Below are positions 40,188 to 48,944 of a stretch of 64,000 nt of DNA, in pieces. How positions within the stretch are numbered: the stretch's first letter is position 1; each line of letters begins with the position of its first letter. The position numbers and the translations under genes were made by a program. The notes beneath the pieces are model-generated. The model searched no databases. It worked only from the letters and a program-made list of their open reading frames with translations, and had not been told where the DNA came from. Source of the DNA: Rhodococcus yunnanensis NBRC 103083 (lineage in GTDB: Bacteria; Actinomycetota; Actinomycetes; Mycobacteriales; Mycobacteriaceae); contig NZ_BCXH01000023.1 of NCBI RefSeq assembly GCF_001895005.1, positions 1-64,000 of the forward strand, read 5' to 3'.

Positions 40188-41024
40188 ATGGCCATCACGG
40201 ACCTGCGCGGAAAGAAGACGTTCATCACCGGGGCTGGAAGCGGAATCGGGCGTGCGAGCGCCGTTGCCGCGGCGCGGGCGGGGGCCGAGCTCTATCTCAC
40301 CGACATCGACGAAACGAGCCTGCAGGCAACCGTCGACGAGCTGGGCGCGAGTGTCGCGCAGTTCGCTGCGTTCGACGTCTCCGACTACGACGCCGTCACC
40401 GCGTTCGCGGGCACCGTGCACGACGCGGTCGGCAGCCTCGACATCGTGATGAACGTCGCCGGGATTGCCGCGTGGGGAACCGTCGAGAATCTCGAGCATC
40501 GGCACTGGAAGTCGATGATCGACGTCAACCTCATGGGCCCGATCCACGTCATGGAGAACTTCCTGCCGCCGATGGTGAAGGCGGGACGCGGTGGACATCT
40601 CGTCAACGTCTCCTCTGCGGCGGGGCTGATTCCTCTTCCATGGCACGCCGCGTACAGCGCAAGCAAGTACGGGCTGCGCGGTGCATCCGAGGTGCTTCGC
40701 TACGATCTCAAACGGCACGGAATCGGCGTCAGCCTCGTGGTGCCGGGTGGCGTCAAGACGGGGCTGGTCAACACCGTCGAAATCGCAGGCGTCGATCGCG
40801 AGGATCCGCGGGTGCAGAAGCTGCAGCATCGATTCGAGCAGCGCGCCGTCGAACCGGAGAAAGTCGCCGACGCCATCATCACGGGCATCGTGAAGAACCG
40901 GTATCTCGTCTACTCGTCCAACGACATTCGCTTCGGCTACTGGTGGGCGCGCAAGTTCGCGCCGCCCTACGAGTTCGTGCTCCAGAAGGCCAACGATCAG
41001 TTCGGCAAGCTGCTGCGCACGTAG
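40188..41024 (+). CDS. Short-chain dehydrogenase/reductase
   Basis: 278 residues. Classical SDR: coenzyme loop TGAGSGIGRASA, NVAGIAAWG, catalytic Ser in NVSSAAG, and Y-x3-K in YSASKYGLRG. An Asp after strand 2 (LTDIDE) favours NAD+. A C-terminal ~60-residue extension is helical and may contact the membrane or a lipid substrate. ATG 40188 fits the usual short N-terminus; ATG 40170 would add six residues. The stop codon abuts that of soxR with no base between. Confidence 0.9.
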   Translation: MAITDLRGKKTFITGAGSGIGRASAVAAARAGAELYLTDIDETSLQATVDELGASVAQFAAFDVSDYDAVTAFAGTVHDAVGSLDIVMNVAGIAAWGTVENLEHRHWKSMIDVNLMGPIHVMENFLPPMVKAGRGGHLVNVSSAAGLIPLPWHAAYSASKYGLRGASEVLRYDLKRHGIGVSLVVPGGVKTGLVNTVEIAGVDREDPRVQKLQHRFEQRAVEPEKVADAIITGIVKNRYLVYSSNDIRFGYWWARKFAPPYEFVLQKANDQFGKLLRT

Positions 41025-41483
41025 TCACAGATCCACGTCGAGCCTGCGTGCACCGGGCCCGGACTTGGCCAACTCGTCGTTCGGGTTGGCCAGGGCGCAA
41101 CTCGTCATCGACAGGCAACCGCAGCCGATGCATCCCGTCAGGTCGTCGCGCAGCCGGACCAGCTGGGCGATACGGTGATCCAGATCGGCGTGCCAGCGGG
41201 CGGACAACTTGGCCCAATCCCGTTTCGTCGGGGTGCGGCCCTCGGGTAGTTCGGCCAGTGCCTGCCGAATCTCGGCGAGCGGGATGCCGACCTTCTGCGA
41301 AATCCGGATGAACGCAACACGCCGCAGCGTCTCACGCGGGTAGCGGCGTTGATTGCCCGACGTTCGCCTGCTGACGATCAGCCCCTGCTTTTCGTAGAAA
41401 TGCAGGGCCGACACGGCGACCCCACTGCGCTCCGACAGTTGACCTGGGGTGAGTTCGCGGACGTTCCAGTCGGGCATCGGCAT
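41025..41483 (-). CDS. soxR: SoxR, redox-sensing MerR-family regulator
   Basis: 152 residues. N-terminal MerR HTH (LTPGQLSERSGVAVSALHFYEKQGL), a dimerisation helix, and the [2Fe-2S] cluster loop CIGCGCLSMTSC with all four cysteines. In actinobacteria SoxR senses redox-active metabolites rather than mounting a superoxide response. It is divergent from the arginine deiminase gene and ends against the SDR gene; flavin/NAD oxidoreductases are frequent SoxR targets, so that SDR is a candidate. A second ATG (41477) is possible. Confidence 0.92.
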   Translation of the reverse strand: MPMPDWNVRELTPGQLSERSGVAVSALHFYEKQGLIVSRRTSGNQRRYPRETLRRVAFIRISQKVGIPLAEIRQALAELPEGRTPTKRDWAKLSARWHADLDHRIAQLVRLRDDLTGCIGCGCLSMTSCALANPNDELAKSGPGARRLDVDL

Positions 41484-41489
41484 GTGTGA

Positions 41490-41544
41490 AACGGTAGTGC
41501 GTGAGACTACAGCGCACACGGGAGTGCACTTGCGCATTACCGTT
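41490..41544. promoter_or_regulatory. Long inverted repeat in the soxR/arcA intergenic region
   Basis: AACGGTAGTGCG (41490-41501) and CGCATTACCGTT (41533-41544) match in 11 of 12 positions and span nearly the whole divergent gap. An inner GTGCG/CGCAC pair lies inside. The classical E. coli SoxR box is not present. A shared operator for both genes is plausible. Confidence 0.45.
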
Positions 41545-41549
41545 GAACG

Positions 41550-42794
41550 ATGACTGCAGAACTCGGTGCCGACTCCGAAGTCGGAACGCTGCGCACGGTG
41601 ATGCTGCACCGCCCCGGTGACGAACTTCGGCGGCTCACCCCGCGCAACAACGATCAACTGCTGTTCGACGGGGTTCCCTGGGTCGACCGCGCGCAGGAGG
41701 AGCACGACGCGTTCGCCGATCTCCTGCGCGGCCGCGGCGTCGAGGTTCTGCTGCTGGCGGATCTGCTCGCCGAGGCCATGACCGTCAGCGGAGCCGCCCG
41801 CATGCAGGGGATTTCCGCCGCGGTCAACGAACGCAGATTGGGCCGCGCGCTCGCCCGTGACCTCGCAGTGCACCTGCGTGGGATCGCGCCGTCCGAGCTT
41901 GCGCAGATTCTGATGGCAGGGATGACGTTCGACGAACTGCTCGCCGCCGAGTCCGGAGAACCCGAGCTCAACGGCGCGTCGCTGGTGAGGCGTATGCACC
42001 ACGGCGGCGACTTCGTGATCGATCCGCTACCGAATCTGCTGTTCACGCGCGATTCGTCGTTCTGGATCGGCAACCGTGTTGCCATCACCTCGCTCGCGCT
42101 GCCTGCGCGGTTGCGCGAGACCACGCTGACCGACCTGATCTACGCGTTCCATCCGCGATTCCTCGGCGTCCGCCGAGCGTACGAATCCAGGACCGCGCCG
42201 GTCGAAGGCGGAGACGTGCTGCTGCTCTCGCCCGGTGTGGTCGCCGTGGGTGTCGGCGAACGGACGACGCCTGCAGGCGCGGAAGCTTTGGCACGCAGTC
42301 TGTTCGAAGACGAGCTGGCGCACACGGTGCTGGTGGTACCGATAGCGCAGGAGCGCGCGTCGATGCATCTGGACACCGTCTGCACCATGGTCGACGTCGA
42401 TGCAGTGGTGATGTATCCGGCGATTCGAGACACGCTGTCGGCGTTCACGATTCGCAAGGAGGACACCGGCGTCACCATCCGCGGCGCCGATCCCTTCCTC
42501 GACGCCGCAGCCGACGCCATGGGTATCGGCAAACTCCGCGTCATCGACACCGGCCTCGACCACGTCACCGCCGAACGCGAACAGTGGGACGACGGAAACA
42601 ACACTCTCGCCCTGGCGCCCGGTGTCGTCGTCGCCTACGAACGCAACGTCGAGACCAATGCACGGCTGGAGGCGTCGGGCATCGAGGTGCTGCGGATCAG
42701 CGGATCGGAACTCGGTTCGGGACGCGGAGGGCCGCGGTGTATGTCGTGTCCGGTTGCCCGAGACAGTGTGGCTTCGCCACCCGTGCGCGCGTAG
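41550..42794 (+). CDS. arcA: Arginine deiminase
   Basis: 414 residues. Hydrolyses arginine to citrulline and ammonia, giving energy and acid resistance. Catalytic elements: FTRDSSFWIG, PVEGGDVLLLSPGVVAVG, the His in SMHLDTVCTMVD, and the C-terminal GRGGPRCMSCPVAR with the nucleophile C397. No arcB or arcC follows, so the pathway is incomplete at this locus. Divergent from soxR. Confidence 0.93.
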   Translation: MTAELGADSEVGTLRTVMLHRPGDELRRLTPRNNDQLLFDGVPWVDRAQEEHDAFADLLRGRGVEVLLLADLLAEAMTVSGAARMQGISAAVNERRLGRALARDLAVHLRGIAPSELAQILMAGMTFDELLAAESGEPELNGASLVRRMHHGGDFVIDPLPNLLFTRDSSFWIGNRVAITSLALPARLRETTLTDLIYAFHPRFLGVRRAYESRTAPVEGGDVLLLSPGVVAVGVGERTTPAGAEALARSLFEDELAHTVLVVPIAQERASMHLDTVCTMVDVDAVVMYPAIRDTLSAFTIRKEDTGVTIRGADPFLDAAADAMGIGKLRVIDTGLDHVTAEREQWDDGNNTLALAPGVVVAYERNVETNARLEASGIEVLRISGSELGSGRGGPRCMSCPVARDSVASPPVRA

Positions 42795-42812
42795 TCGGGT
42801 TCCGAGGTGGTG

Positions 42813-43160
42813 TCACAGAATCTCGCGGACCTTCTCCGCCGGCCGAGCCAGGACCGTTCCCTGGTCCGTGACGACGATCGGGCGTTCGATGAGGATGGGG
42901 TGTGCCACCATCGCGGCGATGAGTTCGTCCTCGGAGGCGTCCTGCAGGCCGAGTTCCTTGTAGACGGCCTCGCGCTTCCTGATGGCCTGTGACGCCGTCA
43001 ACCCGGCGTCGTCGAGCAGCTTCCGAAGACCGTCCTTCGTGGGCGGCGTCTCCAGGTACTTGACGACGGTCGGTTCGATTCCGGCTTCCTGGATCAGCTT
43101 CAGCACCGTCCGGGAGGTGTTGCAGCGGGCGTTGTGATAAATCGTCGCGGTCGTCGTCAT
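42813..43160 (-). CDS. arsC: ArsC-family thioredoxin-fold reductase
   Basis: 115 residues. Glutaredoxin-type ArsC: YHNARCNTSRTVL with the active-site Cys and nearby Arg, KYLETPPTKDGLRKLL, HPILIERPIVV. No ars operon surrounds it, so arsenate reduction is the family default rather than shown; Spx-like or YfgD-like roles remain possible. ATG 43160 gives the standard MTTTATIYH start. Confidence 0.88.
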   Translation of the reverse strand: MTTTATIYHNARCNTSRTVLKLIQEAGIEPTVVKYLETPPTKDGLRKLLDDAGLTASQAIRKREAVYKELGLQDASEDELIAAMVAHPILIERPIVVTDQGTVLARPAEKVREIL

Positions 43161-43214
43161 GTGTGTAGATAGTGCCACTGTTTACGTATCGAGCGTGTCG
43201 GGTAGGCGACCGCC

Positions 43215-43880
43215 ATGACTGATCGACGAGTAGTGATTGCCGGAGGACACGGAAAGATCGCCCAGCACCTCATCGAGGTGCTCACCGCGCGAGGAGATCG
43301 CGCAGTGGCGCTGATCCGAAATCCGGACCATGTCAACGCAGTCACCGCGCTCGGCGCTCTGCCCGAGGTGATCGATCTGGAGTCCGCGTCGGTAGAGGAG
43401 GTCGCACGCGTGTTGCACGACGCCGATGCCGCGGTCTTCGCTGCCGGAGCAGGACCGTCGGGCGGTATCGAGCGCAAGGACACCGTCGACCGTGCCGCCT
43501 CGGTACTGCTGGCCGACGCGGCCGAGAAGGCGGGTGTGACGCGGTTCGTCCAGATCAGCTCGTTCGGAGCAGGCGAGCCGGTAGCCGACGACGCCGAGGA
43601 CACGTGGAAGGCGTACATCGCCGCGAAGACCGCGGCGGAAGAGGATCTGAAGGCGCGCAGCGCGCTGGAGTGGACCATCGTCCGACCGGGCGGGCTCACC
43701 GACGACGACGCCACCGGGCACGTGACGCTGTCGGCTCCTCCGCTCGAGCGAGGCACGGTGCCGCGGGCGGACGTCGCCGCCGTCGTTGCGGCACTTCTGG
43801 AGACACCCTCGGCGGCAGGCAAGACCGTCATGCTCACCTCGGGCGATACTCGAATCGAGGACGCTGTCCACGGTGTGTGA
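43215..43880 (+). CDS. NAD(P)H-binding atypical SDR (NmrA/YwnB-like)
   Basis: 221 residues. Rossmann fold with VVIAGGHGKIAQHLIEVL at the start, then DAAVFAAGAGPSGGIERKDTVD, VQISSFGAG, and WTIVRPGGLTDD, a pattern typical of bacterial YwnB/NmrA-like proteins. These bind NAD(P) and act as redox sensors or reductases of unknown substrate. 54 bp upstream lies the divergent ArsC-like gene. Followed 19 bp later by the GntR gene on the same strand. Confidence 0.87.
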   Translation: MTDRRVVIAGGHGKIAQHLIEVLTARGDRAVALIRNPDHVNAVTALGALPEVIDLESASVEEVARVLHDADAAVFAAGAGPSGGIERKDTVDRAASVLLADAAEKAGVTRFVQISSFGAGEPVADDAEDTWKAYIAAKTAAEEDLKARSALEWTIVRPGGLTDDDATGHVTLSAPPLERGTVPRADVAAVVAALLETPSAAGKTVMLTSGDTRIEDAVHGV

Positions 43881-43899
43881 CGCGTGATAGAACGTCCGC

Positions 43900-44253
43900 A
43901 TGGATGTGCACATCGACTCCGCGTCGAAGACCCCTCTGTTCGAGCAACTGCGCGCAGGGATACTCGCGCAGGTTCGTAGCGGGAAGTTGATCGCGGAGAC
44001 GAAGATTCCCACCGTGCGCGGACTGGCCGAGGAGCTGGGAATCGCGCCGCACACCGTCGCGAAGGCATACAAGGAACTCGAGGCGCAGGGCGTCATCGAG
44101 GCTCGCGGCAGGCTCGGGACGTTCATCGCGTCGGGCGGCGATCCGACCGAGGACAGTGCCGCGCGAGCAGCTGTGGCCTACGTGGCGGAGGTGCGTGCAC
44201 TCGGCTTGTCCGACGATCGAGTGCGACAGCTCGTCGAGCGCGCCTTAGGTTGA
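43900..44253 (+). CDS. Short GntR (YtrA-like) regulator
   Basis: 117 residues. A GntR winged-helix domain (PLFEQLRAGILAQVRSGKL, IPTVRGLAEELGIAPHTVAKAY, IEARGRLGTFIA) plus only a short helical tail, as in the YtrA subfamily, which often controls ABC exporters. No ABC transporter is adjacent; the next gene is DoxX, 60 bp away. Target unknown. Confidence 0.87.
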   Translation: MDVHIDSASKTPLFEQLRAGILAQVRSGKLIAETKIPTVRGLAEELGIAPHTVAKAYKELEAQGVIEARGRLGTFIASGGDPTEDSAARAAVAYVAEVRALGLSDDRVRQLVERALG

Positions 44254-44313
44254 CGCTTCAACCTTGATGTGCAAGGGTGGGCGGGTCCCATTGCCGTGCC
44301 CGAAGGATTCTTC

Positions 44314-44745
44314 ATGAACTCGACCATCTTCCGCGACATCGCAGCCCTGGTTGCCCGTATCGGCCTGGGCATCGTCTTCATCGCCCATGGCTGGCAGAAG
44401 CTCAACACCAACGGACTCGACGCCACCAAGGCGGGCTTCGAAGGTATGGGCGTCCCGCTTCCCGCCGTGTCCGCATACTTCGCGACCTTCGTCGAACTCA
44501 TCGGTGGTGTTGCGCTCGTGCTCGGCATCTTCACCCCGATCGTCGGCATCCTGCTGTTCCTCGACATGCTCGGCGCATTCCTGTTCGTGCACTACGACCT
44601 CGGGGTCTTCGTGACCGAAGGTGGCTACGAACTGGTCGTCGCACTCGGTGTCGGCGCATTCGCGCTCGCTGCGTTCGGTGCCGGTCGTTTCAGCCTCGAC
44701 GGTGTGTTCGGCGGCAAGACGAGCTTCGCCAAATCTCGCGCATAG
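44314..44745 (+). CDS. DoxX-family membrane protein
   Basis: 143 residues with four TM helices: ARIGLGIVFIAHGWQKL (the DoxX motif HGxxK), SAYFATFVELIGGVALVLG, PIVGILLFLDMLGAFLFVHY, and a closing helix. In M. tuberculosis DoxX works with SodA and a thiosulfate sulfurtransferase in redox balance; here it stands alone. ATG 44314 follows AGGA and starts the conserved domain. Confidence 0.87.
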   Translation: MNSTIFRDIAALVARIGLGIVFIAHGWQKLNTNGLDATKAGFEGMGVPLPAVSAYFATFVELIGGVALVLGIFTPIVGILLFLDMLGAFLFVHYDLGVFVTEGGYELVVALGVGAFALAAFGAGRFSLDGVFGGKTSFAKSRA

Positions 44746-44846
44746 CGCACGTGCAGTAGACGAACCCTGGGGTCTGCAGGTCTTCGCTGCCACATACATC
44801 CACGCGTTATCGGACGAACCCGACCTCGATAGTGCTTAGGTGAATC

Positions 44847-46472
44847 ATGGCAACGAATACCGAGCGATCCCAGGGTTCGGCCGGTTCGAACGGCCCGGAC
44901 ACGAACTTTCTTCCCGGCGACCAGCAGCCCCGCACCGATTTTCTGGTCTTCGGTATCACCGCAGCGATCACCGCGGCCATTCTCGTCTGGGGCCTGGTGG
45001 CCGCGGACTCTCTCGATTCGACCACATCCACCGTCCTGGACTGGTTGGTGAAGAACATCGGTTGGCTGTTCATCATCGCCGCATCCGGATTCGTGATCTT
45101 CTCGATCTATCTGGCCGTCGGCAAGTTCGGCAAGATACCGCTCGGCAAGGACGGTGAGAAACCCGAGTTCAAGACCGTCAGCTGGATCGCCATGATGTTC
45201 AGCGCGGGCATGGGCATCGGACTGATGTTCTTCGGTGTTGCAGAACCCTTGTCGCACTTCGTGACTCCACCTCCCGGGTCCGACGGGACCATCGGTTCGG
45301 CGATGGCGACGACGATGTTCCACTGGAGCCTGCATCCCTGGTCCATCTACGCCGTCGTCGGCCTGGCAGTTGCATACGGAACGTACCGAAAAGGCCGCAA
45401 GCAGTTGATCAGCTCGGCGTTCATCCCGTTGCTCGGTCGTCGGGCAGAAGGCCCGATCGGCAAGGTCATCGACATACTCGCCATCTTCGCGACCATGTTC
45501 GGCACCGCCGCCTCGCTCGGGCTCGGGGCATTGCAGATCGGTTCGGGGTTCGAGGTTCTCGGCTGGTTGGGCGAATCGGGGACACTTCTGCTCGTCGCCA
45601 TCGTCGCATTGCTGACGCTCGCCTTCGTCGCGTCCGCGGTGTCCGGCGTCGCCAAGGGAATTCAGTGGTTGTCCAACATCAACATGGTGCTGGCCCTGAT
45701 TCTGGCGGTATTCGTCTTCGTGGTCGGCCCGACGGTGTTGATACTCAACCTGATTCCGACGACCGTCGGGGACTATGCCAGCGATCTGGTGCACATGTCG
45801 GCCAGGTCGGCCGCCGCGGGGGACAACGGCGAAACCGCGAGCTGGCTGTCGTCGTGGACGATCTTCTACTGGGCGTGGTGGGTGTCGTGGACCCCGTTCG
45901 TCGGCATGTTCCTCGCCCGAATCAGCAGGGGCCGCACCGTCCGTGAGTTCATCGTCGGTGTCGTCCTGGTACCGAGCGCCGTCAGTCTCGTCTGGTTCTC
46001 CATCTTCGGAGGCGCGGGAATCGCCGAGCAGGAGAACGGAATCGACCTCGCCGGCCGCGACAGTACCGAATCCCAGTTGTTCGGCATGCTCGACAATCTG
46101 CCTCTCGCAGGCATATCCAGCGTTCTCGTCATGGTGCTCGTGGCCATCTTCTTCGTCTCGGGCGCCGACGCGGCGTCGATGGTCATGGGCACTCTCAGCC
46201 AACGAGGAACCCAGGAACCGAGCCGCTGGGTCGTCATCTTCTGGGGCGTGTCGACCGGCGGAATCGCGGCGCTGATCCTGTGGACCGGCGGCGAGGATGC
46301 GCTGAACGGGCTGCAGACGATGACCATCATCGCGGCGGCACCGTTCGTCATCGTGATGATCGGGCTCTGTATTGCGCTCTATCGGGACCTGTCCTCGGAT
46401 CCGCTGGTCAGGCGGCCGCGAATCAGCGCCACGAAGGCAACCACAACTCCTGCTGCCACAGCTCGGGAGTAA
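44847..46472 (+). CDS. BCCT-family compatible-solute transporter
   Basis: 541 residues, 12 TM helices. Betaine/choline/carnitine transporter features: MMFSAGMGIGLMFFGVAEPLSHF (glycine-rich TM3) and the Trp-rich substrate segment WTIFYWAWWVSWTPFVGMFLARIS in TM8, followed by the family signature GRTVREFI. Likely Na+-coupled uptake of glycine betaine or proline as osmoprotectant. The C-terminal tail is short and neutral, unlike the osmosensing tail of BetP. Its 3' end overlaps the convergent PMT gene by 50 bp. Confidence 0.92.
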   Translation: MATNTERSQGSAGSNGPDTNFLPGDQQPRTDFLVFGITAAITAAILVWGLVAADSLDSTTSTVLDWLVKNIGWLFIIAASGFVIFSIYLAVGKFGKIPLGKDGEKPEFKTVSWIAMMFSAGMGIGLMFFGVAEPLSHFVTPPPGSDGTIGSAMATTMFHWSLHPWSIYAVVGLAVAYGTYRKGRKQLISSAFIPLLGRRAEGPIGKVIDILAIFATMFGTAASLGLGALQIGSGFEVLGWLGESGTLLLVAIVALLTLAFVASAVSGVAKGIQWLSNINMVLALILAVFVFVVGPTVLILNLIPTTVGDYASDLVHMSARSAAAGDNGETASWLSSWTIFYWAWWVSWTPFVGMFLARISRGRTVREFIVGVVLVPSAVSLVWFSIFGGAGIAEQENGIDLAGRDSTESQLFGMLDNLPLAGISSVLVMVLVAIFFVSGADAASMVMGTLSQRGTQEPSRWVVIFWGVSTGGIAALILWTGGEDALNGLQTMTIIAAAPFVIVMIGLCIALYRDLSSDPLVRRPRISATKATTTPAATARE

Positions 46473-47958
46473 TCGGCATGGCCGTCAGTATCGGCCACAA
46501 CCAGATGAAGTTCGCGATCACCAGGCCCACGTAGAGGCACACCAACAACAGGCCGGTGCCTCTACGTTCGGCCGACGCCCGAGCCGATCCGATGATCTGC
46601 CCGAGCACCAGCGCGAAACCCATCACCATGAACGGCGCGAGCGCGACCGCATAGAAGTAGTACATCTGGCGGTCGAGTGTGGTGAACCACGGGAGAAAGC
46701 CTGCGGCATAACCGGTCAGAACCACGGCGAAACGCCAGTCGCGACGCGCGAACACCATCCACATGCACCACAACAACATCGGCACCGCGAGCCACCACAT
46801 CGCCGGGGTGCCGATCAGCATGATCGCCTTGACGCACGACGACGCCGAGCAGCCCTGCACGTTCTCGCCGTCGGCGAAGTAGTAGAGCATGGGGCGCAAC
46901 CCCATCGGCCACGTCCACGGCTTCGACTCCCAGGGGTGACGGTTCCCCGCCGAGTTGGTCAGGCCCTCGTGGAACGAAAGAACGTTGCCGCTGTAGTACC
47001 ACAGCGATCGCAGTGCGCCCGGCACGAACGAGAACGGACCGTCGGTGCCGATCTCGTTCCCGACGGCATGACGGTCGACACCGTTCTCGCTGGCGAACCA
47101 CCCTGCGTACGTGCAGAGGTAGACGATCACGGGGATGACGACGAGTGCGTACAGTGCGGGGCCGATGTCGCGAACCGCGGTGCCGATCCAGGGCCGAGAC
47201 ACACCGTTCGCACGTCGGGCAGCAAGATCGAAGGCGACACAGAGCAGTCCGAAGAACGCGATGAAATACAGGCCCGACCATTTGGTGCCGCACGCGAGGC
47301 CGAGCATGATGCCTGCCCCGAACCGCCACCATCGGACACCGAGGCGGGGACCGAATTCGGTTGCATCGATACGTCCTTCGGCACGCACCTTCGCCATACG
47401 TGCACGCACGTCGTCCCGGTCGACGACGAGGCAACCCATCGCCGCCGTGACGAAGAAGGCCAAGAAGATGTCGAGCATCCCGATCCGAGAGGACACGAAG
47501 GTGACACCGTCGACGATGAGCAGGATGCCCGCGATGGCACCGACGAGCGTCGACCGCGCCAACCGTCGTACGATCCGAATCACGATCAGTACCAGCAGAG
47601 TTCCCATGAGGGCAGCGGAGAAGCGCCAACCCCACCCGTTGTACCCGAACAGCGCCTCGCCTACCGCGATCAACTGCTTCCCGACGGGCGGATGCACAAC
47701 CAGACCGTAGGCTGGATTGTCCTCGATCCCGCCGCCCGTCAGTACCTGCCAACCCTGCGGCGCATAGTGCTTCTCGTCGAACACCGGAGTCCCGGCGTCG
47801 GTGGGATACCGCAGCATCGCGAAGCGCGTGATCGCCGCGACGGCGGTGAGTACGAGCGTGACGATCCATCCCCGCCGACGATCGTCGTCCCGGTAGTGGT
47901 CGGCCGCAGGAGACGTTGGACCGGGACTGACAACGAACCGCTCGGTCGACAAGGTCAC
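46423..47958 (-). CDS. pmt: Dolichyl-phosphate-mannose-protein mannosyltransferase
   Basis: 511 residues, about 11 TM helices, GT39 family. The first extracytoplasmic loop has the catalytic acidic motif FDEKHYAPQGW, with PPVGKQLIAVGEA beyond, and a later loop carries HPWESKPWTWPM. It transfers mannose from polyprenyl-phosphate-mannose to Ser/Thr of exported proteins as they leave the Sec channel. Divergent from rsmI as in M. tuberculosis Rv1002c/Rv1003. Start is GTG 47958. The porins, lipoproteins and Rpf in this window are potential clients. Confidence 0.93.
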   Translation of the reverse strand: MTLSTERFVVSPGPTSPAADHYRDDDRRRGWIVTLVLTAVAAITRFAMLRYPTDAGTPVFDEKHYAPQGWQVLTGGGIEDNPAYGLVVHPPVGKQLIAVGEALFGYNGWGWRFSAALMGTLLVLIVIRIVRRLARSTLVGAIAGILLIVDGVTFVSSRIGMLDIFLAFFVTAAMGCLVVDRDDVRARMAKVRAEGRIDATEFGPRLGVRWWRFGAGIMLGLACGTKWSGLYFIAFFGLLCVAFDLAARRANGVSRPWIGTAVRDIGPALYALVVIPVIVYLCTYAGWFASENGVDRHAVGNEIGTDGPFSFVPGALRSLWYYSGNVLSFHEGLTNSAGNRHPWESKPWTWPMGLRPMLYYFADGENVQGCSASSCVKAIMLIGTPAMWWLAVPMLLWCMWMVFARRDWRFAVVLTGYAAGFLPWFTTLDRQMYYFYAVALAPFMVMGFALVLGQIIGSARASAERRGTGLLLVCLYVGLVIANFIWLWPILTAMPITPELWQQELWLPSWR

Positions 47959-48018
47959 ATGCCGATCGTAAGGGGCGGCGATGCGTACACCACCGGTGGT
48001 GTGCGAAATACTGGAACC

Positions 48019-48855
48019 ATGCTGATCCTTGCCGCAACCCCCATGGGCGATGTGGGTGATGCGTCCCAGCGACTGCGCGACGCACTGGCCACGGCCGACG
48101 TCGTCGCCGCGGAAGACACCCGACGGACCAAGCAGTTGGCGTCCTCGCTCGGGGTGACCATCACCGGGAAGGTGATCAGCTTCTACGATCAGGTCGAAGC
48201 CGCACGACTCCCTGGCCTCGTCGACGCCGTCCGCGAGAAGAAGACGGTCCTGCTGGTCACCGATGCAGGCATGCCGTCGGTCAGCGACCCCGGCTACCGA
48301 CTCGTCGCCGCGTGCGTCGAGGCGGATCTCCCCGTCACGTGCCTACCGGGGCCGTCCGCGGTGACGACCGCTCTTGCCCTGTCCGGACTTCCCGTGGAGC
48401 GCTTCTGCTTCGACGGCTTCCCGCCGCGCAAGCAAGGGCAACGCACCACGTTCTACAAGAACCTGATCGCGGAATCGCGCGCATGTGTCTTCTTCGAGGC
48501 CCCTCATCGCCTCGCAGCCTCGCTCGCGGACGCCGTGGCAGTCCTGGGTTCCGAACGGCGCGCCGCGGTCTGCAGAGAGCTGACCAAGACGTACGAGGAA
48601 GTCAAACGCGGAACGCTCGGCGAACTGGCCCTGTGGGCAGCGGATGGGGTCCGCGGCGAGATCACCGTCGTGCTCGCCGGTGCGCAGCCGGTCGCGTCGG
48701 AACCGGAGGACTTGGTCGAGGGCGTCGAGAAGCTCGTCGCGTCGGGAATGCGGTTGAAGGACGCGTGCGCCGAGGTGGCGATCGGCGGGGTCGGCAAGCG
48801 GGAGCTGTACGAGGCCGTCCTCACTGCGCGGGCGGGAGTGGAGCCTGCGGAATGA
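48019..48855 (+). CDS. rsmI: RsmI, 16S rRNA (cytidine-1402 2'-O) methyltransferase
   Basis: 278 residues. SAM-dependent methylation of C1402 in the ribosomal P site. Tetrapyrrole-methylase fold: LAATPMGDVGDASQRL, VVAAEDTRRTKQLAS, LVTDAGMPSVSDPGYR, CLPGPSAVTTALALSGLP, and the RsmI-typical GFPPRKQGQR. ATG 48019 is 60 bp from the divergent pmt start. The last codons (AGVEPAE and stop) form the first unit of a 35-bp tandem repeat running downstream. Confidence 0.94.
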   Translation: MLILAATPMGDVGDASQRLRDALATADVVAAEDTRRTKQLASSLGVTITGKVISFYDQVEAARLPGLVDAVREKKTVLLVTDAGMPSVSDPGYRLVAACVEADLPVTCLPGPSAVTTALALSGLPVERFCFDGFPPRKQGQRTTFYKNLIAESRACVFFEAPHRLAASLADAVAVLGSERRAAVCRELTKTYEEVKRGTLGELALWAADGVRGEITVVLAGAQPVASEPEDLVEGVEKLVASGMRLKDACAEVAIGGVGKRELYEAVLTARAGVEPAE

Positions 48856-48931
48856 CCAGGTCAGAAGCGGGAGTGGAGCCTGCGGAATGACCAGGTTGTA
48901 AGCGGGAGTGGAGCCTGCGGAATGACCGGGT
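48832..48931. repeat. 35-bp tandem repeat at the rsmI 3' end
   Basis: Units start at 48832, 48867 and 48902 with a 35-bp period and share GCGGGAGTGGAGCCTGCGG followed by AATGACC. The first copy encodes the end of RsmI including its stop; the others are untranslated duplicates in the gap to the convergent SRPBCC gene. Confidence 0.9.
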
Positions 48932-48944
48932 GAGACGAGCAGGA

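Noticed and set aside
41484..41549. Classical SoxR box
   Set aside because: No match to the CCTCAAG...CTTGAGG type; only a different inverted repeat is present.
46372..48018. Extended plus-strand start for rsmI
   Set aside because: The frame upstream of 48019 is antisense to pmt; homologous RsmI sequence begins exactly at ATG 48019.
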